From NCBI GenBank assembly GCA_963797765.1, contig CAWCQU010000003.1:682001-746000 (forward strand): 64,000 nucleotides of DNA, given 5' to 3'. Below, one piece after another: positions 1 to 8,077 of the stretch. Position 1 is the first letter of the stretch; the number at the start of each line of letters is the position of its first letter. A model generated the notes under the pieces. It worked only from the letters and a program-made list of their open reading frames with translations. It had not been told where the DNA came from and ran no database searches. A program made the translations under genes and the position numbers. Source of the stretch: JBGPTK01 sp963797765 (lineage in GTDB: Bacteria; Acidobacteriota; Terriglobia; Acidiferrales; UBA7541).

Positions 1-2
1 AC

Positions 3-575
3 CGCGCGGGAAGGGAAGTGATAGGCAGCGCACCGGAAGCCCTGGTCCGGAATTACAATGGCGAATCTTCAATCGGCGATCTGATCACCGACGCGATGCT
101 TTGGAAATCGGGTGCTCAAATCGCTTTCGAAAATGCAGGCGGTATCCGCGGAGACTTGCCCGGCGGTCCCATCTCGCGCTACGACGCAATTTCCGCACTT
201 CCGTTTATGAATACAAATGTTGAAATGAATTTAAGCGGCAAGGACATTCGGTCCATCCTCGAGCAATCACTCACGTTGAAAACCGGAATGCTGCAGGTTG
301 CGGGCATCTCGATTACATACGATCTCTCGCGGCCGGAGAATCATCGACTGGTTTCGGCTCGAGTGGGAGACGCGCCGATAGACGACGCCCAAACCTACAA
401 AATCGCCGCCAGCAGCTTCGTCGCGCAAGGCGGCGACCATTACGATGCCTTCCTCAACGGCAAAAATGTTCACGACACGGGAGAATTGCTCAGCGAAATT
501 CTAACTGCCTATGCGCGCCACATTCACACTCTCGAGAAGCCAACTGTCCCGCGCATGACTCCCGTCGAGCATTAG
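3..575 (+). CDS. 5'-nucleotidase family protein, C-terminal part (cut by window edge)
   Basis: The frame is open to the left edge of the window, so this is the 3' end of a longer gene. A GTG at 18 is probably an internal valine. The visible 190 residues match the C-terminal substrate-binding domain of UshA-type 5'-nucleotidases/2',3'-cyclic phosphodiesterases: an NYNGESSIGDLITDAM block, then NAGGIRGDLP, a SALPFMN block and a late SSFVAQGGDHYDAF block. These normally follow an N-terminal metallophosphatase domain, which lies outside the window. Family members are periplasmic or surface-bound and hydrolyse nucleotides; that role is inferred here. The gene ends at TAG, and 210 bp without a clear gene follow before the VOC gene. 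Confidence 0.85.
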   Translation, partial: RAGREVIGSAPEALVRNYNGESSIGDLITDAMLWKSGAQIAFENAGGIRGDLPGGPISRYDAISALPFMNTNVEMNLSGKDIRSILEQSLTLKTGMLQVAGISITYDLSRPENHRLVSARVGDAPIDDAQTYKIAASSFVAQGGDHYDAFLNGKNVHDTGELLSEILTAYARHIHTLEKPTVPRMTPVEH

Positions 576-785
576 TCATTCGGAATCGACAAACCGGAGA
601 TTACGATTGTTTTCTTCTTGGTGAACGGAGCATGAAATCATCTTGAATCTTGCGATGCGCCAGCGCCCGGCGAATACCGGTTGACCTGACCACCGCACGC
701 GGATGTAAAATCCTAGCATTCCCGCGCCGTCGTTGCCCCGCCGGAATCAAGCGCGCGGAAACCTCGAATTTCAAGGAGGCCACCA

Positions 786-1259
786 ATGGCCAATCCAGTT
801 AAGGCAATTCCCGAGGGCTATCAAACCATTACTCCCTCGATCACCTGCCGCGGCGCTGCCAAAGCAATTGAGTTTTACAAGAAGGCTTTTGGCGCCGAGG
901 AAATTATGCGTATGGACACGCCCGATGGATACATAATGCACGCCGAGCTGAAACTCGGCAATTCCAGATTCATGTTGAACGACGAAATGCCCGGGATGGC
1001 AGCCGCTCCGAATCCAACCGCAACGCCGTCGTGCTCCCTTTTTCTCTATGTTTCTGATGTTGATTCGGTCTTTAAGCAAGCCGTCTCCGCCGGCGCCAAC
1101 GCTGACATGCCCGTCCAGGACATGTTCTGGGGCGATCGCTACGGCAAAGTGACTGACCCATTCGGGCATCACTGGGGACTCGCCACCCACGTGGAAGATG
1201 TCGCTCCCGACGAAATGGACCGCCGTTCCAAGGCTTTCATGGCCAAGGCCGCTGGATAA
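786..1259 (+). CDS. VOC family protein, PhnB/glyoxalase-like
   Basis: 157 residues of the vicinal oxygen chelate fold in the PhnB-like branch. Typical signatures are visible: PSITCRGAAKAIEFYKKAFGAEE near the start, DGYIMHAELKLGNSRFML in the middle, and DPFGHHWGLATHVEDV near the end, which is the usual metal-site/closing strand region. The start is set by a near-perfect Shine-Dalgarno (AAGGAGG, 774-780) just upstream of the ATG. The substrate cannot be read from the sequence. PhnB-type proteins are commonly cytosolic and often uncharacterised. It is a single gene, convergent with the SRPBCC/ArsR pair and separated from it by a hairpin. Confidence 0.88.
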   Translation: MANPVKAIPEGYQTITPSITCRGAAKAIEFYKKAFGAEEIMRMDTPDGYIMHAELKLGNSRFMLNDEMPGMAAAPNPTATPSCSLFLYVSDVDSVFKQAVSAGANADMPVQDMFWGDRYGKVTDPFGHHWGLATHVEDVAPDEMDRRSKAFMAKAAG

Positions 1260-1293
1260 ATCCTTCGATCACAAAGGATTTTCAATCGATAGC

Positions 1294-1338
1294 TCACGCC
1301 CGGCGCGGCACGGAAGCCTTGCCGGGCGTGACGTTTTT
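1294..1338 (+). terminator. Rho-independent terminator candidate between convergent genes
   Basis: An 11-bp perfect inverted repeat (1294-1304 against 1321-1331, arms TCACGCCCGGC / GCCGGGCGTGA) with a 16-nt loop is followed by CGTTTTT. It sits 35 bp after the VOC stop and just before the end of the opposing SRPBCC gene, where a terminator would be expected. Confidence 0.6.
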
Positions 1339-1343
1339 GGCGC

Positions 1344-1889
1344 CTAAGCGTTCGCTCTGCCCGCTTGCAAATTCGCCGCTTCCTTCCTGTAGATAGCTAG
1401 CATCCGGTCATACATCGCCAGAAATGCTTCCGGTTCGTTCGCTTTCAGGCGATCCTGCAGATGCTGCAGGTGTGTGTGCCAGCCGGCCGCAAAGCTCGGC
1501 ATTTTTTCGGTCGGCAATTGGCGATGCGTCAAAGTCAACAGGACCTTGTCGCCTCGCGCTTGCAGTTCAAATGTCACGATCGAATCGGGCCCTTCGTTCG
1601 CAGCTCCGGGAGTCTGGTCGATCCACGTATATGCCAGCACGTGCGGCGGTTCGTACCGGCTGATCACACCAAGAATCGAGCAGCCAGCCTGCTGTCGCTG
1701 GGGCACCTCGTGCGTGTTAAACGTCAATTCCACTGCCCCACCCATTCGCAGGTCGATCCGGGCCGCTGCCAGCCAGGTCTTCAGATATTCCGGTTTGGTC
1801 AGGTAGTCCCACACGCGTTCGATCGGCCCGGGCAGCAGCCGCTCGAAGCGCACCGAATTAAAATCCAAAAAGATTCCCAGGTCGGTCAT
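1344..1889 (-). CDS. SRPBCC (AHSA1-like) domain protein
   Basis: 181 residues of the START/Bet v1-like fold in the AHSA1/CalC branch. The N-terminal FERLLPGPIERVWDYLTKPEYLKTWL and the later GGAVELTF, PPHVLAYTW and LTLTHRQLP strands are characteristic, ending with a GWHTHLQHLQDRL helix. Members bind hydrophobic ligands or act as Hsp90 co-chaperone relatives; no specific ligand can be named. Its ATG overlaps the ArsR stop by four bases (ATGA), so the two are translationally coupled. The ArsR + SRPBCC pairing is frequent in soil bacteria, and the small regulator very probably controls this gene. Confidence 0.87.
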   Translation of the reverse strand: MTDLGIFLDFNSVRFERLLPGPIERVWDYLTKPEYLKTWLAAARIDLRMGGAVELTFNTHEVPQRQQAGCSILGVISRYEPPHVLAYTWIDQTPGAANEGPDSIVTFELQARGDKVLLTLTHRQLPTEKMPSFAAGWHTHLQHLQDRLKANEPEAFLAMYDRMLAIYRKEAANLQAGRANA

Positions 1890-2224
1890 CGTTTTTTCCT
1901 CCTCTTGCGATTGGATTGTTTCTTTCGAAGTTGCCGCTCGAGTTCATTCAGCCGTCCGGTCCAGAACGATCGAACTTGGGCGAGCCACGATCCCAGTTCG
2001 TCCAGCCCCTTCGGATCCAGCTCGTAAATTCGCCGCTGCGCCTCGGCTCGCACCTTCACCAGATGCGCCTGACGCAGCACTTTCAAGTGCTGCGAAATTG
2101 CAGGCGAGCTTACTTCAAACCGCCCGGCGATTTCGCCTGCCGTCAATTGCCCGCCCGCCAGCATCTCTACAATCCGCCGCCGGGTGGGATCCGCCAGTGC
2201 CGTCAAACTCTCCATCGCGGTCAT
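1886..2224 (-). CDS. ArsR-family winged-helix repressor
   Basis: 112 residues with a canonical ArsR winged helix: LADPTRRRIVEMLAGGQLTAGEIA, then the recognition helix region VSSPAISQHLKVLRQAHLV, then the wing VRAEAQRRIYELDP. No cysteine metal site of the ArsR/SmtB type is present, so it is probably not a metal sensor. It belongs to the group that accompanies SRPBCC genes. It is first in a two-gene operon and overlaps the SRPBCC gene. The upstream region carries a short TAAG/CTTA inverted repeat that may be its operator. Confidence 0.9.
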   Translation of the reverse strand: MTAMESLTALADPTRRRIVEMLAGGQLTAGEIAGRFEVSSPAISQHLKVLRQAHLVKVRAEAQRRIYELDPKGLDELGSWLAQVRSFWTGRLNELERQLRKKQSNRKRRKKR

Positions 2225-2240
2225 GATAAACCATTCTCTT

Positions 2241-2260
2241 AAATAAGCAACTACTTAATT
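2241..2260 (-). promoter_or_regulatory. Possible ArsR operator upstream of the arsR/SRPBCC pair
   Basis: An AT-rich imperfect dyad (AATAAG, six bases, CTTAATT) lies 16-36 bp ahead of the ArsR start codon. This is where an autoregulating repressor would bind, and ArsR proteins use such short dyads. It is a positional inference only, and no -10/-35 pair was assigned. Confidence 0.35.
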
Positions 2261-2341
2261 GTGTTTACGGTGATTTGAGGATGGAGAAAGGCGTTTACCG
2301 CCGAGGCGCCGAGAGAAGCAGAGGGGAACAATGAGGAATTA

Positions 2342-3610
2342 CTATCTTGCGACCGGAGTTCGCGCATGGACTGCGCCTGCTAATTTCCGGAGCGGATATT
2401 TAGCCACGATATAATCGTCAACCAGCCTTTGAAACTCTATCGCCAGCTCGTCATAATTCCCGTGCAGCGTCACCGTTTTCTGCCCATCCACATACACCGG
2501 GCAGCTTGGCTCCTCGCCCGTTCCTGGCAAGCTGATGCCAATATTGGCGGCCTTCGATTCGCCCGGCCCGTTGACGATGCAGCCCATCACCGCCAGCGTA
2601 AAATTCTCGACGCCCTCATGCTGCAGTTTCCATTCCGGCAATTTCTCGCGGATGTAATCCTGAATCTGCTCTGCAAGTTGCTGAAATGTCGTGCTGGTTG
2701 TCCGTCCGCACCCAGGACACGCCGTCACGCTTGGCGAATATGAACGGAGCCCGAGCGATTGCAGCAATTCCCACGATGCGTACACTTCCTCGCGGCGGTC
2801 TCCACCCGGCCGCGGCGTCAGCGAAATTCGGATCGTATCGCCGATCCCTTCGCTCAGCAGAATTCCCATGGAAGCCGCTGACCAAACCAGCCCTTTCGCT
2901 CCCATCCCAGCTTCCGTCAATCCCAGGTGCAGCGGCTGTTCTGTCTTGCGCGCCAGGTCGCGATAAATCGCCAGCAAATCGCGCGGCCGCGAAACTTTGC
3001 ACGAAATAATAATCTGGTCTTTTCGCAATCCGCTTTCGAGCGCCAGTTCCGTCGACTGCAGCGCCGAAAGCACCATGCACTCGTTCAAAATATCTTCCGA
3101 GGATCGCCCCAGATCGCGGTCGGTATTCTCCTGCATCTTCTCCATCACTAATTCTTGGTTCAGCGACCCGCCGTTCACGCCGATGCGCACCGGCTTTCCG
3201 TTGTCGCGCGCCACTTTGCAAATCGTCGCGAATTGTTCGTCACGGCGTTCGCCCTTTCCCACGTTTCCAGGATTGATTCGGTATTTATCCAAAGCGACCG
3301 AGCACGCGGGGAATTTAGTCAGCAGCACGTGGCCGTTGTAATGAAAATCTCCGATTACCGGCGCGTCGACTCCGGCGTCCAGCAATCGCTGCTTGATTTC
3401 CGGCACTGCTGCCGCCGCCTCCGGAATGTTCACGGTGATTCGAAGAAGTTCCGAGCCGGCCTGCGCCAGCTCAATGCATTGTTGGGCCGTGGATGCTACG
3501 TCCACTGTGTCCGTGTTGGTCATCGACTGCACCACCACGGGCGCGCCTCCGCCCACCAGCACCTTGCCCACTTTTACGCCGATCGTTTTCCGCTTCAGTT
3601 GCGTTAGCAT
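2342..3610 (-). CDS. ispG: 4-hydroxy-3-methylbut-2-enyl diphosphate synthase (IspG/GcpE)
   Basis: 422 residues, matching the usual length of bacterial IspG. It converts methylerythritol cyclodiphosphate to HMBPP in the MEP isoprenoid pathway in the cytosol, using a [4Fe-4S] cluster. Visible marks are the N-terminal barrel start (GGGAPVVVQSMTNTDT), the HLGLTEAG segment, and the cluster ligands in SVTACPGCGRTT (two Cys) and AVMGCIVNGPGE (third Cys). All ligands are present and the frame is intact. The gene runs away from the right-hand genes. It is followed on the same strand by arsR 117 bp later, which looks like a separate unit. Confidence 0.97.
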   Translation of the reverse strand: MLTQLKRKTIGVKVGKVLVGGGAPVVVQSMTNTDTVDVASTAQQCIELAQAGSELLRITVNIPEAAAAVPEIKQRLLDAGVDAPVIGDFHYNGHVLLTKFPACSVALDKYRINPGNVGKGERRDEQFATICKVARDNGKPVRIGVNGGSLNQELVMEKMQENTDRDLGRSSEDILNECMVLSALQSTELALESGLRKDQIIISCKVSRPRDLLAIYRDLARKTEQPLHLGLTEAGMGAKGLVWSAASMGILLSEGIGDTIRISLTPRPGGDRREEVYASWELLQSLGLRSYSPSVTACPGCGRTTSTTFQQLAEQIQDYIREKLPEWKLQHEGVENFTLAVMGCIVNGPGESKAANIGISLPGTGEEPSCPVYVDGQKTVTLHGNYDELAIEFQRLVDDYIVAKYPLRKLAGAVHARTPVAR

Positions 3611-3832
3611 CTGGTTCTTCTCTATCTACCGTAGAGGCGCGGAGGATGCAGAGGGATCCCACGCAAATCGCCCCAACTCTTCACCAGATTATCATGATGC
3701 GGCAATTTTCAAATGATCGGGTGCGACGGAATTCAGCCCGAAACCCCGGCTTGCCACATCAAAAATCTCTGGCCTTTCGCGCTTGGTTCCTGATACAAAC
3801 TTGCTCGACAGACTCCCAATGAGGCCCAACCC

Positions 3833-4141
3833 ATGACCAGAATCCCGCTTGGCATTCTGTGCGGGCTGATTTTCGGCGCTGTCGATGCCGGCATGATGAT
3901 CCCGCTATCGTTTCCCGATAAAGGCGCCGCAATCCTGGGTGCATTCATTGCCCGGTTCGCCCTTGGATTCGTGATCTGCAATATCCGTCTGCCCTGGCCG
4001 GGTTGGGCTGTAGGGCTGTTCCTGGGCATCCTGCTCAGCTTGCCCGATGCGATCATCACCAAGGCGATGGTGCCGATCCTGGCGTCCGGCGCCGTGGGGG
4101 GCCTGATCATCGGGTGGGTGGCCGATAAATACGGCCGCTGA
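3833..4141 (+). CDS. Small membrane protein of unknown function
   Basis: 102 residues with about three hydrophobic segments (residues ~5-30, ~35-70 and ~75-97), glycine-rich, and ending in a short basic tail (ADKYGR). It looks like a small integral inner-membrane protein, and the glycine-lined helices recall transporter half-bundles, but no family was recognised. A GAGG stretch nine bases before the ATG serves as ribosome binding site. It ends 14 bp from the convergent DUF3303 gene. Confidence 0.6.
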   Translation: MTRIPLGILCGLIFGAVDAGMMIPLSFPDKGAAILGAFIARFALGFVICNIRLPWPGWAVGLFLGILLSLPDAIITKAMVPILASGAVGGLIIGWVADKYGR

Positions 4142-4154
4142 GTTCCATACAAAA

Positions 4155-4430
4155 CTACGTTTCTTCCGGTTGGGCATTCGACCAGAATTCGCTTGAATCG
4201 ACCACCGGAATAATTTCGAACTCTACTAAATCGTCCCAACGGCTAACCCAGGGGTTCAGAGACTCGGCATGCGGCGCCTCCATGATCTGGAAGCACCGCG
4301 CGCGCGCCGGGTCGATCCAACTCACATGGTAAATGACTCCCTCCGGAAGCATGCGCCCTTCGCGCAGGAACCGCTCCCCGATCGGGCTGGCATCCCCGTT
4401 CTTGAAATGCTCAATCACCATGAACAGCAT
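4155..4430 (-). CDS. DUF3303-family protein
   Basis: 91 residues. The opening MLFMVIEHFKNGD, the GRMLPEGVIYHVSWID core and the SRWDDLVEFEIIPV end match the short ferredoxin-like DUF3303 domain (dimeric alpha/beta barrel type). No enzymatic function is established for the family. It is soluble and stands alone on its strand, 42 bp downstream of the SYLF-gene stop. It may be co-transcribed with that gene because both read leftwards. Confidence 0.75.
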   Translation of the reverse strand: MLFMVIEHFKNGDASPIGERFLREGRMLPEGVIYHVSWIDPARARCFQIMEAPHAESLNPWVSRWDDLVEFEIIPVVDSSEFWSNAQPEET

Positions 4431-4472
4431 AAGCCGAATCGCACTCCAAGCATGTTTTGCAAATGGCCAACC

Positions 4473-5195
4473 TTATTTGCTCATATTCTTCGGCGAAGCC
4501 TTCTGCAGGATCGCCAACAACTTCTCCGCCGAAGGCGGCACCGGCTCCGCACCGTTCAGCACGACGGCCTTTGCGCTTACTTTTTTCCCGTACAGTTTCT
4601 CGTTCGCGTCATTGTCCGGCCGCAGAGTTGAGCCGGCCAGCGAGATTCCCGCGAACAATCCTCGTGCGCGAGAATAGGAAAGGACTTCGGCCCGCATGGT
4701 CACGTCCGTTTCCGCCGAGGCGTTTCGTCCCACCGGTCCAGCCGCCGCCGACGCATCGCCGCCCAATTTCACTTTGCTAGTCAAAATACTGCTAGCCGCC
4801 CGCCGGTTCATCAGAAGCAGGACGAAGTCCGTCGCCTGGCCGCCGAGTTGCAATCCAACGCTTCCGCCTTCGAGCGCCATCATCGTCGGCGCGCCCCATT
4901 TCCCGTGGAAACTTTTCCCGCTGCGGCAGGTCATCACGCCGCGTCCGTAGCTCCCGCCAATTCCGATGGCAAACTTCAGCACCGAGGGAAGCACTACGAC
5001 GCAATCCGCTTTATCCAGCACGCTCTGGGGAATGCTGTCCGGAGCATTTAGAATCTCTCCCATCACTTTTCCGGCGTTCTCGACGCGGTCCTGTTCCTTA
5101 TCCTGCGCTGCCGCCGGTACCGCCAGCCCGCCAATTGCAAATCCGGAAACCACCAAACCGGCTACCGTCACTAATCCCAGGATTCCCTTTCTCAT
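4473..5195 (-). CDS. Exported SYLF/Ysc84-domain lipid-binding protein
   Basis: 240 residues with a signal peptide (hydrophobic residues ~5-28, cleavage likely after AAAQ). The SYLF domain follows: IPQSVLDKADCVVVLPSVLKFAIGIGGSYGRGVMTCR, GKWGAPTMMALEGGSVGLQLGGQATDFVLLLM, and the late SYSRARGLFAGISLAG block, all typical. Eukaryotic relatives bind phosphoinositides. Bacterial members are periplasmic or outer-membrane associated and of unclear role. The start is supported by GAGGAGAC upstream of the ATG. The frame is intact and the length is normal for the family. Confidence 0.9.
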   Translation of the reverse strand: MRKGILGLVTVAGLVVSGFAIGGLAVPAAAQDKEQDRVENAGKVMGEILNAPDSIPQSVLDKADCVVVLPSVLKFAIGIGGSYGRGVMTCRSGKSFHGKWGAPTMMALEGGSVGLQLGGQATDFVLLLMNRRAASSILTSKVKLGGDASAAAGPVGRNASAETDVTMRAEVLSYSRARGLFAGISLAGSTLRPDNDANEKLYGKKVSAKAVVLNGAEPVPPSAEKLLAILQKASPKNMSK

Positions 5196-5427
5196 CGTTT
5201 TGTCTCCTCAGTTGAGTTCACTTCGTCCGAACCGTAGATCCAGGCAGGGCCGGCCGCAATTGCGCTTGAAATTGCGTCGATTCCATTCCACACCACCGGC
5301 GAGTCACATTGCCAGCTCAGCAATCCTATACAAGTCATCTGCTGATAGCAATTTGTGTGTGTCCAGGCCGCGAGGGTTGTGACAAGATGCGGCGGCAATT
5401 GGCCTTTCCCTGTTTGGGAGAAGAAAG

Positions 5428-6099
5428 ATGAAGTCACACATGGTGAAATATATCGGCGCCACTGGACTTTTTCTTGTCACGGCTTCGGCGCCTGCTTGGG
5501 GACAGACGACGGTGAACATTCCAGGCGTTCCCGGCTCGCTGAATTGGCAGAACACTCCCGTAGCCTGGAATCTGGACGCCAAAAACGAGCTGAGTATTTC
5601 TTCGGGGCCGAAGTCGGATTGGTTTGTCGATCCATTCGACGGGACAGTTGCGAACAGCGCGCCGATTTTGTTCTTCGCGCCGGGCGCGGATTATGTTCTG
5701 AGCGCGCGAGTGACTGTGAAGTTTGTGACCAAGTGGGATGCGGGAGCGCTGATGCTTATGGCCGATGACAACCACTGGGCGAAACTTTCGTTCGAATATT
5801 CGCCAGACCGAAAGCCAACGTTGGTCACCGTGGTGACTCGGGGACTTTCCGACGACTGCAATTCCGTGAGCCTTGCGGAAGATTCGGTGTACCTGCGCAT
5901 CGCGAAGAGCGGCGCGACTTATGTGTTCTATTTTTCGACCGATGGAAAAAAGTGGCAAATCCTGCGCACGTTCAGCCTGGATACGGATTTTCCGGTGCGC
6001 GTTGGATTTGAGTCGCAGTCGCCCGCAGGAAGCGGCGCTCTCGCGAAATTCTCCGCGATTACGTATGATCCTCATCGCATTGGCAACATTTACAAGTAA
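5428..6099 (+). CDS. Exported DUF1349 domain protein (concanavalin-like fold)
   Basis: 223 residues. A signal peptide (cleavage near PAWGQ) is followed by a jelly-roll domain of the DUF1349 type: TKSDWFVDPFDGT-like start, YVLSARVTVKFVTKWDAGALMLMADDNHWAKLSFE, VYLRIAKSGATYVFYFSTDGKKWQILRTF and VRVGFESQSP. Domains of this type bind or process carbohydrates, and this protein has no other domain. The RBS GGGAGAA precedes the ATG. It is convergent with the broken MBL-fold gene, with only five bases between them. Confidence 0.85.
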   Translation: MKSHMVKYIGATGLFLVTASAPAWGQTTVNIPGVPGSLNWQNTPVAWNLDAKNELSISSGPKSDWFVDPFDGTVANSAPILFFAPGADYVLSARVTVKFVTKWDAGALMLMADDNHWAKLSFEYSPDRKPTLVTVVTRGLSDDCNSVSLAEDSVYLRIAKSGATYVFYFSTDGKKWQILRTFSLDTDFPVRVGFESQSPAGSGALAKFSAITYDPHRIGNIYK

Positions 6100-6104
6100 C
6101 TCGC

Positions 6105-7196
6105 CTATTCGAACTTTCGGCCATCACGGGCCTCGCGGGATGCGTTGTCGATCATGCGATTCACGTAACGGTGAAATTTTTCGTTCAGGTCCTTGTCATC
6201 GTTGGTGAATTTCACCCGTAAGGGTTCTACGTTCACTTCCTTCTGAATTTCGTCCACTGTCACCAAGCCCTTTTTCACGGCCCGATCCACTTGGCTGACG
6301 ATCGATTCGAATAATTCCGCTTCCAAATTCAAGAAGCTCTTGTCATGCCACGCCGGGCCGTGGCCGGGAATAATCACATCCGCATCAATCTGTGCGAGCG
6401 TTCGTAGGCTCTTGGCATGCTGGCTGAGCGGGGGAGTGAAATAGGGGATGGGATAGGAAATTACGTCGCCGGTGATGAGTATTTTTTCTTTGGGGAGATA
6501 CAGGACGGTGGTTCCCGTCGCGTCCCCACTATGCTCATGAAACGGAATTCGCGGCCGCCGTGGTGCAGCGTCAGTTTGTCGCTGTAGGTGAGCGTCGGGT
6601 AGGTGCGCTTCACCTGCAACGCTTCCGCCACGAAATCCTTTTCCCGGCTCACTGCGTCTTCGTCTTTGCGGCGCTGCTCGGCGGTCAGCGGCGTCCCGTC
6701 CGATTCCTTGCCGCTGCCTACTTCCTTATCGACTTCGGCCTGATCGTTGCGTAGGTTTTCCGTGAAAACAGTGGGCCAGGCGTTGGCAATGTTCAGCATG
6801 AATTGGCGCGTTTGTTCGGACGCGATGATCTCGAGGCCGGGGAACGCCTGCGCATAAACCTCGTTTCCCGACCAGTGGTCCGGGTGGTGGTGCGAATTCA
6901 CCACGTAGCGCACCGGCTTATCGGTGATCTTGCGAATTTCGGCGAGCACGGTGCGCGCGGTGGAGGGACGCGTATAGGTGTCAAATACCAGCACGTCGTT
7001 TTCGTTGACGATCACGATGGAATTGCCATTGGGCACATAGCCATCGGCGGCGGTGATGAACTGGTAGATTCCGTCGGCGATCTGAACTTTTTGGACTGCA
7101 ACCTGCGCATGGGCGGCGCCGGGTGCGATAAATACTGAGACGAGAAAAGCCCCCAGCAACCAGGACAATAGATGACGGCAACGTCGAGCTTTTCAT
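6105..7196 (-). pseudogene. Exported metallo-beta-lactamase-fold hydrolase, broken by one or two frameshifts
   Basis: The main piece (7168-6461) has a signal peptide and the zinc motif NSHHHPDHWSG, then leaves frame at about 6542/6543. One missing base there joins it to the frame that continues HEHSGDATGTT, ILITGD and IIPGHGP, the remaining metal ligands, and ends at 6105. A second break near 7169 is likely. The ATG at 7196 has a strong Shine-Dalgarno (GGAGG) and begins MKSSTLPSS, but it is in another frame from the signal peptide core, for which only a TTG start exists. Restored, the protein would be about 360 residues with a complete MBL active site. It is either a recent pseudogene or a base-call error. 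Confidence 0.8.
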
Positions 7197-7256
7197 TGAT
7201 CCTCCGAAACGAAAGTGGATGTGGCCGCATCTTCTGGGAGGCGGCTGAATCTACGG

Positions 7257-7306
7257 ATGCCACCCTCCCGACAGAATTCGTCGGGCGAGGAAGGGTGGCG
7301 CTACAC
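7257..7306. repeat. 50-bp hairpin repeat, copy 1
   Basis: Identical over 50 bp to 7938-7987. The unit contains inverted arms (GCCACCCT / AGGGTGGC outside, CCCGAC / GTCGGG inside) around a GAATTC centre, so it can fold into a stem. It looks like a small dispersed palindromic element rather than an insertion sequence. Confidence 0.85.
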
Positions 7307-7813
7307 AAGCATCCCAACTCAGCATTGTTCCCCGGCGCCAAAATCGAATGTTCCGGACGGTTAGACGTGGACATTTCGAATTGGTAAGAACGTTGGAATT
7401 TGAGCCGGGCGGTCGCATTGGATGTGGCAAGTTCATGCGGAAATCGTCGCGCAAAAGTGCGCGGAAAGGCCGGATTTAGGGTCAAAAGCGCTCGGCGAGA
7501 ATAGGGGGTTGCGAAGTGCACGATATAGGAGCGATTAGGATTTTATAACCGCGTGATTTTTCAATGATTTGGGTGATTTTGACTATGAATCCCATTGGCG
7601 ATTAGCCAGGCGATTAGACATGGCGTGTTTTTCATGCAGAAAATGTTCGTGGGCGGCGAGATCAAATGCCCCAGAATTTTGTATGGAGGAAGCGTTGAAG
7701 TGGGATGAAGAGAACGATGCCGCTGAAGTTTGGGGGTAATCCGCGTATGATCTCATACCACTGTTTACCATAAGGATAATAGGTTTGTCAAGGGTTTTCG
7801 GGGCCGGTAGAGG

Positions 7814-7832
7814 TGTCGCGCCTACGGCGCTT
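7814..7832. repeat. 19-bp direct repeat, copy 1
   Basis: TGTCGCGCCTACGGCGCTT, which includes a GCGCC...GGCGC dyad, recurs exactly at 8041-8059. Confidence 0.7.
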
Positions 7833-7937
7833 GGAGATTTTTGGGGCGCTATTCCCAAACCTCACGAGTCTGTGTCGCAGATCGGTTTTGGTAGTTGTCA
7901 TACCTGCCCGCTTTCAGCCATGTGGTTGAAAGTAAAG

Positions 7938-7987
7938 ATGCCACCCTCCCGACAGAATTCGTCGGGCGAGGAAGGGTGGCGCTACAC
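7938..7987. repeat. 50-bp hairpin repeat, copy 2
   Basis: Exact second copy of the 7257-7306 element in the same orientation, 631 bp downstream of the end of the first copy. Confidence 0.85.
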
Positions 7988-8040
7988 GACCACCCCTACT
8001 CGGCGTTGCCACCCAGACTCTTACGGTCTGCGCTAACTTC

Positions 8041-8059
8041 TGTCGCGCCTACGGCGCTT
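8041..8059. repeat. 19-bp direct repeat, copy 2
   Basis: Exact copy of 7814-7832, immediately beyond the end of the ADOP permease gene. Together with the 50-bp repeats it makes the interval a patchwork of short dispersed elements. Confidence 0.7.
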
Positions 8060-8077
8060 CGGACCCGGGGAGGCCTC

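Larger units (their letters stand above)
7197..8077. other. Gene-free interval with dispersed repeats
   Basis: About 880 bp between two leftward genes. No convincing ORF is present. It contains two exact copies of a 50-bp hairpin repeat and two copies of a 19-bp repeat, listed separately. The rest shows nothing recognisable. Confidence 0.6.
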
